Source: Streptomyces angustmyceticus (lineage in GTDB: Bacteria > Actinomycetota > Actinomycetes > Streptomycetales > Streptomycetaceae). Taken from it: 64,000 nt of DNA. Positions 7,941-16,009 of this stretch are shown in pieces. A program made the position numbers and the translations under genes. Below the pieces are notes generated by a model. That model did not search any database. It saw nothing but the letters and a program-made list of their open reading frames with translations, and was not told the DNA's origin. Position 1 is the first letter of the stretch, and each line of letters begins with the position of its first letter. The stretch is taken from the NCBI RefSeq assembly GCF_019933235.1, contig NZ_CP082945.1, positions 124,001 through 188,000 on the forward strand, written 5' to 3'.

Positions 7941-9005
7941 TCAGCGCCCCTGGGGCCTTGCGGTCTCGGGCGGGTGTGCCCGCAGAGCCCCGTAGACGGA
8001 CCAGGCCACGGAGACCAGCGGTACGGCGACGATCGCTCCGGGCACCCCCGCCGTGACGCTGCCACAGATGACCGCGAGCGCCACCACCACCGGATGCAGC
8101 CGGACGGCCCGGCTCATCACGAGGGGATGCAGCACATGTCCCTCGATCTGCCCGATGGCCACGATCAGCAGCACGACGACCGCGGCCACCAGCGGCCCCT
8201 TCGCGGCGAGTGCCACCACGGCGGCGACGGCCAGTGCCACGGGCGAACCCACCAGCGGGATGAAGGCGGCGAAGAACTCCAGCACGGCCAGAGGAACGGC
8301 GAGGGGGACGCCCAGGAGGAAGAGTCCGACTCCCACCAGCACCGCGTTGATGGCGGCGACCACCACGATCCCGCGGGTGTACCCGGTGAACGTCACCCAT
8401 GCGGCACGTCCCGCGAGACGTACGGGATGGCGTCCGCGCCCCGGCAACTGGCCGCCGAACCACGCCCACATCCGGTCGCCCGAATGCAGGAAGAAGACCG
8501 AACAGAACAGGGCCAGCACCCCCACCGTCAGGACTTCCACCAGCCGGCCCACGCCGCTGAGCGCCGTACTGATCAGACTCGCGCGATGGCTCGTCACGAA
8601 CCGCGACACCCGCGCCTGCAGATCCGAGAGCGTCCCCGCGCGCACGCGAAACGGCGGGCCCTGGAGCCACCGCTCGATCCTGGCCACACCGCCGACGAAC
8701 TCCCGGCGCAGCCCCTCCCACTCCCCTGCGACATTCGCCCCGATCAGACTCAGCACGCCGAAGACGAGCACGATGGCGAGCAGCAGGCCGACCGTGACCG
8801 CCACGGACCGCGGCATCCAGCGGTTGAGCAGGCTGACGGACGGCTCCAGAAGGGCCGTCAGAACCAGGGCCAGGAACACCGCCAGCGTCACCAGCTGGAA
8901 CCGCCCGAGCGCCGCGAAGATCGCGTAGACGGCGGCACCCACGACGATCAGGCGCCACCCGTACGCCGCCGCCACCCGCAGCCATCGGGAGACCTCGGTG
9001 GCCAC
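7941..9005 (-). CDS. AI-2E family transporter (PerM/TqsA-like membrane protein)
   Basis: About 354 residues with around eight membrane segments. Two N-terminal helices (LIVVGAAVYAIFAAL, TLAVFLALVLTALL) are followed by a soluble loop, then helices and the family hallmark GQIEGHVLHPLVMSRAVRLH near the C-terminus. AI-2E proteins export small molecules or work in ion homeostasis; the autoinducer-2 role of the E. coli member does not extend to all. The frame is open to 9602, but that part is Pro/Arg-rich and not protein-like. GTG 9005 precedes the helices with GGAAGCGGGG upstream; upstream GTGs are possible. The C-terminal tail is short and basic. Confidence 0.85.
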   Translation of the reverse strand: MATEVSRWLRVAAAYGWRLIVVGAAVYAIFAALGRFQLVTLAVFLALVLTALLEPSVSLLNRWMPRSVAVTVGLLLAIVLVFGVLSLIGANVAGEWEGLRREFVGGVARIERWLQGPPFRVRAGTLSDLQARVSRFVTSHRASLISTALSGVGRLVEVLTVGVLALFCSVFFLHSGDRMWAWFGGQLPGRGRHPVRLAGRAAWVTFTGYTRGIVVVAAINAVLVGVGLFLLGVPLAVPLAVLEFFAAFIPLVGSPVALAVAAVVALAAKGPLVAAVVVLLIVAIGQIEGHVLHPLVMSRAVRLHPVVVALAVICGSVTAGVPGAIVAVPLVSVAWSVYGALRAHPPETARPQGR

Positions 9006-9218
9006 CCCCGCTTCCCGGGTCGGCCGGTCCCCCACCGGGCGGCGCACGCGCAGGGCTCGCGCCCCGCGGGCCGGACGCGGCGCACCGTTCCCGCGCTGCC
9101 GTGCCGTGCCCCCGTGGACGGCCGGGGAACGGCCGCGCTCGCTGCCGGATCGGTTCCGCACTGGGCCGCCACCACCTCCCACCCCTCCCGTGCCGGGGCC
9201 GGAAGAGGGACGCCTGCC

Positions 9219-9248
9219 GCGCGGAGGCCGGGCGCCCGGCCTCCGCGC
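9219..9248. repeat. Perfect 30-bp palindrome
   Basis: Half-site GCGCGGAGGCCGGGC is followed directly by its exact complement with no spacer. It is 213 bases upstream of the permease start. It could be a regulator site or form a cruciform; no T-run follows. Confidence 0.85.
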
Positions 9249-9517
9249 ATACCCCAACGTGGTATCACCGCGAAGGGGCCTTCGAACGTGTGCGGGCCCG
9301 CATTCCCCCAAAGGCACGCGGCAGCGGACGGACCGCCGGCCGGCTGTTCCGCGGACGCCCGGGGCAGCAGCCGACGGATGTCCGCGGGCCCGGACGGCAG
9401 AGGCCGACGGCCCGTCGTCCGCCGCCCCGGCCGAGGGCTCAGGCTGGGAGGTGCGGGCGCCTCGGCTCCCGCATCTCCGGAGCGGGCGGAAAAATCTTCC
9501 GGCCGGTCGCGTTCCGG

Positions 9518-9546
9518 TGTCGATCCGGTACGAGGCCGTTCGTATA
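9518..9546 (+). promoter_or_regulatory. ECF42-type sigma promoter for the DGPF gene
   Basis: TGTCGA at 9518-9523, 17 bases, then CGTATAG from 9541. The published ECF42 target promoter of Streptomyces venezuelae, as I recall it, has TGTCGA at -35 and CGA/TC at -10; the -35 is exact here and the -10 differs in one base (CGTA). It sits 55-80 bases before the DGPF start, as expected for an autoregulated DGPF-ECF42 operon. Confidence 0.6.
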
Positions 9547-9600
9547 GAGGGTGAGACGTCGGCGCAGCACCGGCGAAACGCCTGGCCAAGGAGGCACACC

Positions 9601-9960
9601 ATGACGCTCTACCTGCTCAGCATCTACCAGCCCGACGGGGACGGGACCCCGCCGCCGCCGGAGTTCCTGGAGCCGATCATGCGGGACGTCGAGGCCGTGA
9701 AGGCCGAGCTCAAGGCGGCCGGGGCCTGGGTGTTCTCCGGGGGCCTGCACCCGCCGAGCACGGCCACCGTGGTGCGGCGGAAGGACGACGAGATGCTGAT
9801 GACCGACGGGCCCTACATCGAGGGCAAGGAGCACCTCGGCGGCTTCACCGTCATCGAGGCTCCCGACCTCGACGCCGCGCTCGGCTGGGGCCGCAAGCTC
9901 GCCCGCGCCACCACCCTTCCCATCGAGGTCAGGCCGTTGCAGGACGGGTCCTGCGGGTGA
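9601..9960 (+). CDS. YCII-related DGPF-domain protein (ECF42-associated)
   Basis: 119 residues, one YCII-type ferredoxin-like domain: MTLYLLSIYQPDG at the start, then LMTDGPYIEGKEHLGGFTVIEAPDLDAAL, which contains the name-giving DGPF-like motif (DGPY here) and the KE-x-LGGF signature. These small dimeric proteins are nearly always encoded with ECF42 sigma factors; their activity is unknown. AAGGAGG 7 bases before ATG is an ideal ribosome site. The stop overlaps the start of the sigma gene by GTGA, so the two were translationally coupled. The partner is truncated (next entry), so this gene may now lack its regulator. Confidence 0.92.
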   Translation: MTLYLLSIYQPDGDGTPPPPEFLEPIMRDVEAVKAELKAAGAWVFSGGLHPPSTATVVRRKDDEMLMTDGPYIEGKEHLGGFTVIEAPDLDAALGWGRKLARATTLPIEVRPLQDGSCG

Positions 9961-10325
9961 CCTCCCGTAGGCCGAAGGCGACCGCGGCCGAGATCTCCGG
10001 TGTGTTCCGCGAGGAGTACGGCCGTGCGGTCGCGGTCCTGGTCCGCGCCTTCGGTGACCTCGATGTCGCCGAGGAAGCGGTCCAGGACGCCTTCACCACG
10101 GCGGCCGCGCGCTGGCCGTCGGCCGGGCTGCCCCCGAGCCCGGCGGGCTGGATCCTCACCACCGCCCGCAACCGGGCCGTCGACCGCCTCCGCCGGGAGG
10201 CGTCCCGCGCGGACCGGCAGGCCCGGGCCGCACTGTCGTACGCCGGGGACGCACCGGCCGAGGAGGGCCCCGTGCGCGACGACCGGCTCCGTCTGATCTT
10301 CACCTGCTGTCACCCCGCGCGGGCT
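9957..10325 (+). pseudogene. ECF42-type sigma factor, 3'-truncated
   Basis: The first 122 codons are a good ECF42 sigma factor: FREEYGRAVAVLVRAFGDLD and AEEAVQDAFTTAAARWP (region 2), PAGWILTTARNRAVDRLRRE, then DDRLRLIFTCCHPA at the point where region 4 should start. Homology stops abruptly after TCCHPA. The frame then reads Arg/Gly-rich nonsense, antisense to the next gene, to 11168. The sigma4 DNA-binding domain and the C-terminal SnoaL-like/TPR-type extension (about 280 residues) are missing, so it cannot recognise a -35 element. The break lies 85 bases before the end of a convergent gene, suggesting deletion or insertion at this junction. GTG start overlaps the DGPF stop. Confidence 0.85.
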
Positions 10326-10409
10326 CGGGTCGCTGTTCCCGGAGGAGTGAGGCGGGCGGTGTGCGTAGCGGCCCGGCCGCCGGCCTGCCCGCTGCCCGGG
10401 GCGTGGCCG

Positions 10410-11147
10410 CTACGCCGTCGCGGCGGTGAGCGACGGGAGCGAGGTGGGCGGTGCGGGGGCGGTGGCGTCCAGGATCTGGCATGCCTCCGCGTCGTGGTGG
10501 GCGAGCAGCGCGCTGAGGGCGTCGTCGGCCTGACCGTGCGGCTGGGTGTCCGGCAGGACGGTGATCGACAGATGGCGCAGGAGCTCGGTGTGGGCGGCCA
10601 GGACCTGCCGGGTGCGGGTATCGGTGTGGTCGGTGAGCAGGAGGCGGGCTGCGGTGTTGGCGGCGCGCAGCCGGGGCTGGTGGATCCGGCGGTGGGCGCG
10701 GGGAAGGGCGCGCCAGGCGGTGTTGGCCACGGTCACCAGGCGCCAGATCTCGTTGTCGGCGGGTTCGGTGTCGTAGAAGCGCAGGCCGTAGCGGCTCACC
10801 AGCCAGTAGGAGGCGGCCAGGAGGAGGGCCGCGGCGGCATCGAAGGCCAGCCAGAGCTCCGGCAGATGGGGCTCGCCGCAGGTCGCCCGTACCGCCAGGG
10901 CCGCTGCGGCTCCGCCGCCTCCGAAGAGCAGCGCCGCGGCGAGCAGCAGAAGGAGGGCGGCCGGCAGGGCGCCGATCCCGTTGTCACTGTCCAGGCGTGC
11001 CATGCCCTTCCAATGGGGTGCCAGGTAGCGGGCGTAGCGGGCCGGTTTGGGGGCGGGTTCGATCAGGGCAATGCGTCCGGCCCAGCTGACGCTCTTCGGC
11101 CTGTTCACATTCTTGGTACCCGAGACAGGGCTGCTACAGGGAATCAT
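10410..11147 (-). CDS. Hypothetical two-helix membrane protein
   Basis: About 245 residues. Two hydrophobic segments (GALPAALLLLLAAALLFGG and LPELWLAFDAAAALLLAASY) are joined by a short loop with CGEPH. The C-terminal 130 residues are soluble and helical, rich in Arg/His/Thr (RLRAANTAARLLLTDHTDTRTRQVLAAHTELLRHL is the central helix region). No known family recognised. The start is uncertain: ATG 11147 lacks a clear ribosome site; GTG at about 11105 or ATG at about 11003 are alternatives, and all keep the membrane part. It converges on the broken sigma gene. Confidence 0.6.
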   Translation of the reverse strand: MIPCSSPVSGTKNVNRPKSVSWAGRIALIEPAPKPARYARYLAPHWKGMARLDSDNGIGALPAALLLLLAAALLFGGGGAAAALAVRATCGEPHLPELWLAFDAAAALLLAASYWLVSRYGLRFYDTEPADNEIWRLVTVANTAWRALPRAHRRIHQPRLRAANTAARLLLTDHTDTRTRQVLAAHTELLRHLSITVLPDTQPHGQADDALSALLAHHDAEACQILDATAPAPPTSLPSLTAATA

Positions 11148-11552
11148 GTGAGCGACAACGAGCCGTGAGGGAAAACGCGACATGCGGGGCGGAGGTTTAG
11201 GCCGCAGATTCCTCCCACCGGCCGGGCGCGCGGCGCAGCGGGCGGAATGCGCCGGTGGAACACCTGGCCGATGATCCGACACATCGTCACCGGGAGTCGC
11301 GGTCCCGCCGGGATCGTATGGCCGGGCATCGGGGTGGCTGGTACGTCACCGCTGCTCCGCGGCCGGAGGAAGAAGTCCCCGGCCGGACGGGGGGCCGACC
11401 GGGGACTACAGAGCGTGTGCCCCGCTCACTCGCACCGAAACACGGTGGGTGCGGCGAACTTGGCGCCCGCTCGGGTGGGTTGGCGCGGGCAAGCGCGCGG
11501 GCCCGGCGGCGTGGGGGTCACGGTGCGTGCCGCCGCCCCCGGGCGGTGCTCC
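11148..11552 (-). terminator. Intergenic region with hairpin after the SpoIIE-phosphatase gene
   Basis: 405 bases without a supported gene. An imperfect 12-bp hairpin at 11375-11406 (GTCCCCGGCCGG paired with CCGACCGGGGAC, one mismatch) is a possible terminator for the minus-strand phosphatase gene, 147 bases past its stop. The remainder holds the upstream region of the two-helix membrane gene. Confidence 0.4.
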
Positions 11553-13517
11553 TCAGGGATCGGCTTCCCGGAACTCCCGGAACTCCTCGGGGATCGGCTG
11601 CTCGAACCAGACGACCTTGCCGTTGCTCAGCCGGGTCGCGCCCCAGCGCTGGGCGAGCCGGTCGACCAGGAACAGGCCGCGACCGCCCTCGTCCCCTGCC
11701 TGGGCGCGCCGCATCCGGGGGACCTGCGGCGAATCGTCGCCGACCTCGCAGCGGAGCACATCGGTACGCAGCAGCCGCAGGGCGATCGGCCGGGAGGCGT
11801 ACCGGACCGCGTTCGTGACCACCTCGCTGACCAGGAGTTCGGTCGTGTCGAGCAGCGGGTCCAGGCCCCAGCGGTGCAGCGCTCTGCGGGTCAGCTGCCG
11901 GGCCCGGCCGGCGGTCTGCGGCTCGGGGTTGAGGAACCAGTACGCGACATTGCGCGGGGGAAAACCGTCGAACCGGGCGGCGAGCAGCGCGACATCGTCG
12001 TCCCTCGCACCCTGGCCCAGGATGGTCAGCACCGCGTCGCAGAGCGTCTCCAGCGGCGGGGAGGCGGCCGCGGAGGCGGTCGCCTCCAGGCGGGCCCGCA
12101 GCAGCTCCACGCCCGACCAGACGTCCCTGGTCCGGGACTCGACGAGGCCGTCGGTGTACAGGAGCAGGGTCGCTCCCGTGGGCGCGGGCATCTCCACGGA
12201 CTCGAAGGGGACGCCGCCGACGCCGATCGGCGCGCCGGGCGGGATCCGCAGTACTTCGCCGACCCCGTCGGGGTGTAGCAGCACCGGGGGCAGATGGCCC
12301 GCGTCGGCCACCAGGAGGCGCTGCGATATCGGGTCGTAGACGGCGTAGAGGCAGGTCGCCATGTGCTCGCTGCCGAGGCGCTGGGCCTGCTCGTCGAGGT
12401 GGTGGAGGACCTCTTCGGGAGGCAGGTCGAGTCCGGCGAGGGTCTGCACGGTGGTGCGCAGCTGGCCCATGATCGCGGCGGAGGTCATCGAGTGGCCCAT
12501 GACGTCGCCGACGACCAGGGCGACCCGGTTGCCGGGCAGCGGGATCGCGTCGTACCAGTCGCCGCCCACCTGGGAGGTCCCGGCGGCCGGCAGGTACCGG
12601 CTGGCCAGCCGTACGCCGGTGGGCGCGGGGAGCGAGGAGGGCAGCATCGTGAGCTGGAGCGCGTCGGCGAGCGAGGCTTCGCGCCCGGAGAGCATCGCCC
12701 GGTCGATGCCGAAGGCGGCGTGGGTGGCGAGCTGGGAGGCGACGAGGAGGTCGTCGCCGGTGAAGGCGGGCCGGTCGGTGCCGCGCAGCAGGGCGGCGGT
12801 GCCCAGGAGCTGGTGGCGGCCGCGCAGCGGAGCGATGATCAGCCGGCGGCCCGGGGACGGGGCCGGCGGCATGCTCGCCACCGGCTCCAGCAGTGCGCCC
12901 ACCTCGGGCGCCGTCTCCGCCGCGTCGCCGAAGACGGGGCGCCCGGCCAGCAGGAGCTCGGCGAACGGGCCGGTGACCGTCAGCTCGACGAAGCCGGCGG
13001 TGCCCGGTGGCGCGCCGGTGACCGAGTCCTCCGGCCCCTGGGCGATGCTGTGCAGCCGCAGGGCGAGGGGGCCGTCCGGTGGCCGGTCCCCGGTCGGCAG
13101 GGGTTCCCGCAGGTGGACGAGCATCGCGTCGGCGAAGGCGGGGATCGCTGCCCGGCACAGTTCCCGCAGGGTTTCGCCCTGGTCGATTCCGCCGGCGATC
13201 CGCCGGGTCGCGGCTTCGAGGTAGCGCAGCCGGTCGGTCGGCGTCCCGGGGGCGTGTTCCGCCTCTTCCCGCCCGCTCTCCGCGGCCGGCGCCGGAGGGG
13301 TGGCGCCGCGGCCGGCGGCGGGCAGGTCCCCCGGGGGATCGGCGACGCTGCCGGAGCGGCCGCTTCCGGGCGACGACGGACCGGCCGGCGGGGTGGACGG
13401 CGGAGCGGCGCCCGTGCCCAGAGGCGCGGCATCCACCGCCATGTCCCGGGGAGCAGGCCCGCCCCCGGCCCCGGCGCGCAGCCTGCCGGGGTCCTGACCG
13501 GGGGTGCGGTGCTCCAT
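11553..13517 (-). CDS. GAF - SpoIIE (PP2C) phosphatase - anti-sigma-type ATPase protein
   Basis: 654 residues. Residues 1-90 are a disordered Pro/Ala/Gly linker, 95-275 a GAF sensor domain, 295-515 a SpoIIE/PP2C Ser phosphatase (VGGDWYD 317-323, GDVMGHS 337-343, DAGH 405-408, YTDGLVE 454-460, DDDVALL 506-512; all metal-binding Asp present), and 530-645 an RsbW-like GHKL ATPase with N-box ELLVSEVVTNAVRYA and G-box DEGGRGLFLVD. This layout is common in Streptomyces: the phosphatase reactivates anti-anti-sigma proteins and the ATPase domain phosphorylates them, tuning SigB/SigF-type sigma factors. It follows the methyltransferase gene by 43 bases in the same direction, a likely operon. ATG 13517 has only a weak ribosome site (GACGAG). 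Confidence 0.93.
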   Translation of the reverse strand: MEHRTPGQDPGRLRAGAGGGPAPRDMAVDAAPLGTGAAPPSTPPAGPSSPGSGRSGSVADPPGDLPAAGRGATPPAPAAESGREEAEHAPGTPTDRLRYLEAATRRIAGGIDQGETLRELCRAAIPAFADAMLVHLREPLPTGDRPPDGPLALRLHSIAQGPEDSVTGAPPGTAGFVELTVTGPFAELLLAGRPVFGDAAETAPEVGALLEPVASMPPAPSPGRRLIIAPLRGRHQLLGTAALLRGTDRPAFTGDDLLVASQLATHAAFGIDRAMLSGREASLADALQLTMLPSSLPAPTGVRLASRYLPAAGTSQVGGDWYDAIPLPGNRVALVVGDVMGHSMTSAAIMGQLRTTVQTLAGLDLPPEEVLHHLDEQAQRLGSEHMATCLYAVYDPISQRLLVADAGHLPPVLLHPDGVGEVLRIPPGAPIGVGGVPFESVEMPAPTGATLLLYTDGLVESRTRDVWSGVELLRARLEATASAAASPPLETLCDAVLTILGQGARDDDVALLAARFDGFPPRNVAYWFLNPEPQTAGRARQLTRRALHRWGLDPLLDTTELLVSEVVTNAVRYASRPIALRLLRTDVLRCEVGDDSPQVPRMRRAQAGDEGGRGLFLVDRLAQRWGATRLSNGKVVWFEQPIPEEFREFREADP

Positions 13518-13560
13518 GGTTCGTCTCGTCCGTCCGGTGGGTGCCAGGGACCGTGCGGTC

Positions 13561-14262
13561 TCAGCCGCGTCGTGAGCAGTTGAGGAACAGCTGTTCCTCG
13601 GGCGGCACGTCCGAGATCTCGGGGGCGTAGGTGTACGAGGACTCCTCGACGACTTCGAAGTCCGCCTCGTCGATGACCTGGCGCAGGTCGTCGCGCAGGT
13701 AGCCGGAGACCCGGATGGTGTTGCCGAGGAAGGGGATCGTGAAGTAGTCCACGTCGGCCTCGACCATCGAGAGGGCGAACAGGCCGCGGGGGACCAGCAG
13801 GTCGTGGATCATCCGCAGCACGCCGGGGATCTCCCCGCGCGGCAGCATCAGCAGGGAGAAGAAGGCCGCGACCGCGTCGAAACGCCCCAGGTCGTGGGGT
13901 CCGTCGGGCCCCAGGTCGGCGATGTCCAGCCGGTGGAGCGTTGCACGGGGCACATACTGGCGGGCGAGTTCCACCATGCCGCGCGACAGGTCGACGCCGA
14001 CGACCTCCAGCCCCGCCTCCACCAGCTGCCGGGCGGTCGGCAGGCCCGTTCCGCAGCCCAGGTCCAGCACCCGGGATCCGGCGGGCAGCGCCCTGATCAG
14101 CCACTCGGCGGCGGCGAGCTGCCCCTTCTTGTACGGGAACGCCTCGTCGTAGCGGTCGCCGATCGCGTCGAATGCCTCGGCCTGCCCCTCGCGGTCGGGC
14201 CGGATGCCCTCGGGGCCGGCTTCCTCGCTCTCGTAACCGGTCTCCGGAAATCCTTCGCTCAC
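13561..14262 (-). CDS. Class I SAM-dependent methyltransferase
   Basis: 233 residues. SAM-binding motif I is RVLDLGCGTGLPTARQL at about residues 64-80; motif II VVGVDLSRGMVELAR carries the acidic residue that holds the ribose; later motifs are DAVAAFFSLLMLPR and GLFALSMVEADVD. The N-terminal 40 residues are acidic and Gly/Glu-rich, then AFDAIGDRYDEAFPYKKGQ, typical of small-molecule methyltransferases. Substrate unknown. GTG 14262 has AGAGG 9 bases upstream. It is first in an operon with the SpoIIE phosphatase gene and divergent from the P450 gene, so a shared role in tailoring a metabolite is possible but unproven. Confidence 0.88.
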   Translation of the reverse strand: MSEGFPETGYESEEAGPEGIRPDREGQAEAFDAIGDRYDEAFPYKKGQLAAAEWLIRALPAGSRVLDLGCGTGLPTARQLVEAGLEVVGVDLSRGMVELARQYVPRATLHRLDIADLGPDGPHDLGRFDAVAAFFSLLMLPRGEIPGVLRMIHDLLVPRGLFALSMVEADVDYFTIPFLGNTIRVSGYLRDDLRQVIDEADFEVVEESSYTYAPEISDVPPEEQLFLNCSRRG

Positions 14263-14702
14263 GAATTACGCCTCTTTTTGTGCGTCTATTCGATTACCTC
14301 CATGATGCACCTGACCGGTCTGCCACGGCGCCCGCTCCTCCGGCCCGCCGGGGCCCGCGGAGCGCCCCGTGGAACCCGCGGCCCCGAGGGCTCGTCCGGC
14401 GGTCCCGCCGGCAGGAGGGCCGGCGGCGCCGCGGCCGCGACGGTGCTCCGGCAACGCCCGCGCGGCGGCCGTCCACCACGGCTCCGCCGGCCCCCTCGGC
14501 GCACCGGAACCCGTCCTCCCCCCCTCTTCCGGCGCGCGGCACCCGGCTCCCTCCGCCCCTCCCCCACTGCGCACAGGTGCGCCGAACGCCCCCTCGCCCG
14601 TGCGCCGTTGCGCATCCGCCGACGGTTTGCGCGGCCACCGCCACGGATAGTTCCCCCGTACCCGGCCGTACCGAGGCACAGGTCACGGGGACAGGAGGCC
14701 AG
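14263..14702. other. Divergent intergenic region (methyltransferase / P450)
   Basis: 440 bases of GC-rich sequence holding the promoters of both divergent genes. I see no clear dyad operator, repeat or gene. AGGAGG at 14693-14698 is the P450 ribosome site. Confidence 0.4.
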
Positions 14703-15908
14703 ATGGCAACGGAACCGGTGGAGACCCTCGACCTGGCGGCGTCAGGAGAGGATTTCGTCCGCCATCCACACGCGGTGTACGCACGGCTGCGCGAGCGGGG
14801 GCCGGTGCACCGCGTACGGCTCCCGGAGGGCACGGTCGTCTGGCTGGTCGTCGGCTACGAGGAGGTGCGTGCGACGCTCGGCGATCCCCGTCTGTCGAAG
14901 GAGTGGCGGCACGCCTCCTCCGCACAGCCCCTGCAGCAGGTGTCCATCGGGGTGTCGATGCTGCGTTCCGACGCGCCGCAGCACACCCGCATCCGCGGGC
15001 TGGTCGCCCGTGCCTTCACCCCGCGCCGGGTGGCATCCCTCGCGCCGCGCGTCCAGGAGATGACCGACGAGCTGCTGACGGCGATGCTCGCCGCGCCCGA
15101 GGGCCGGGGTGACCTCGTCGAGGCACTGTCCTTCCCGCTCCCGGTCACGGTCATCTGCGAGCTCCTGGGCGTGCCGTTCCTGGAGCGGGACGCCTTCCGC
15201 ACCTGGACCGACATCCTGATGGCGGGCGCGCCGACGCCGGAGACCGGGGAAGCCCGGACGGCCATGGCCGGCTATCTCGACGCCCTGGTGAAGACGAAGC
15301 GCACCCGGCCAGGCGACGATCTGCTGACCGATCTGATCGCGGTCAGCGACGAGGACGGCGACCGGCTCAGCCAGGAGGAACTCCTGGGAATGGCTCAGCT
15401 GTTGCTGATCGCGGGCTACGAGACCACCGCCAACCTCATCTCCAACGGCGTCCTGGCGCTGCTGACCCATCCGGACCAACTCGCCGCGCTGCGCGCCGAT
15501 CTGTCCCTGATCGACGGCGCGGTGGAGGAGATGCTGCGCTACGACGGGCCGCTGGAGACATCCACCTTCCGCTTCACCATGGAACCGACCGAGATCGCGG
15601 GCACGGTGATCCCCGGTGGCGGCGAGGTGGTGCTCCCGGTGATCGCCGACTCGGGACGCGACCCGCTCCGGTTCGACGATCCCGGCCGCTTCGACATCAC
15701 CCGCGACGCCAGGGGCCATGTCGCCTTCGGCCATGGCATCCACTTCTGCCTCGGCGCCCCGCTCGCCCGGCTGGAGGCCCGGATCGCGGTGCGCACCCTC
15801 CTGGAACGCTGTCCGGAACTGGAGCTGGACGCCCACCCGGCGGACCTGTCCTGGCGATTGGGCGCCCTGCTCCGTGGGCCGCGGAGTCTGCCGGTCCGCT
15901 GGTCGTAA
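14703..15908 (+). CDS. Cytochrome P450 (CYP107-like)
   Basis: 401 residues, the normal length for soluble actinobacterial P450s. I-helix oxygen motif LLLIAGYETTANL (AGYETT 237-242), K-helix ExxR EMLR (276-279), and haem loop FGHGIHFCLGAPLAR with Cys349 as haem ligand, so all essential residues are present. Many CYP107 proteins hydroxylate or epoxidise macrolides and other secondary metabolites; this one could also be a broad xenobiotic oxidase. No ferredoxin gene is adjacent. ATG 14703 has AGGAGG 4 bases upstream. A very strong hairpin follows the stop. Confidence 0.93.
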   Translation: MATEPVETLDLAASGEDFVRHPHAVYARLRERGPVHRVRLPEGTVVWLVVGYEEVRATLGDPRLSKEWRHASSAQPLQQVSIGVSMLRSDAPQHTRIRGLVARAFTPRRVASLAPRVQEMTDELLTAMLAAPEGRGDLVEALSFPLPVTVICELLGVPFLERDAFRTWTDILMAGAPTPETGEARTAMAGYLDALVKTKRTRPGDDLLTDLIAVSDEDGDRLSQEELLGMAQLLLIAGYETTANLISNGVLALLTHPDQLAALRADLSLIDGAVEEMLRYDGPLETSTFRFTMEPTEIAGTVIPGGGEVVLPVIADSGRDPLRFDDPGRFDITRDARGHVAFGHGIHFCLGAPLARLEARIAVRTLLERCPELELDAHPADLSWRLGALLRGPRSLPVRWS

Positions 15909-15943
15909 CGGTCGGAGCGGGCCGGTCGGCTCCGCACGGAAGA

Positions 15944-15988
15944 ACGCCGGTGGCCGTACCCGATCGCGTCGGGCACGGCCACCGGCGT
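15944..15988. terminator. Strong bidirectional terminator
   Basis: 18-bp arms with one mismatch (left arm ACGCCGGTGGCCGTACCC) and a 9-base loop between the convergent P450 and ABC solute-binding protein genes. Confidence 0.85.
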
Positions 15989-16009
15989 CTGTGCCTGGTG
16001 CCGGGCGGA

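Larger units (their letters stand above)
9006..9600. other. Intergenic region with a 30-bp perfect palindrome
   Basis: No supported gene in 595 bases. It holds the promoter region of the minus-strand permease gene, a perfect 30-bp palindrome at 9219-9248 (half site GCGCGGAGGCCGGGC), and the ECF42-type promoter of the DGPF gene (annotated separately). Confidence 0.5.

Noticed and set aside
7713..9554. 613-codon plus-strand frame
   Set aside because: Antisense to the AI-2E permease; Pro/His/Arg-rich without domains.
10326..11168. Extension of the ECF42 frame to 403 codons
   Set aside because: Beyond TCCHPA the translation is antisense to the two-helix membrane gene and shows no sigma region 4.
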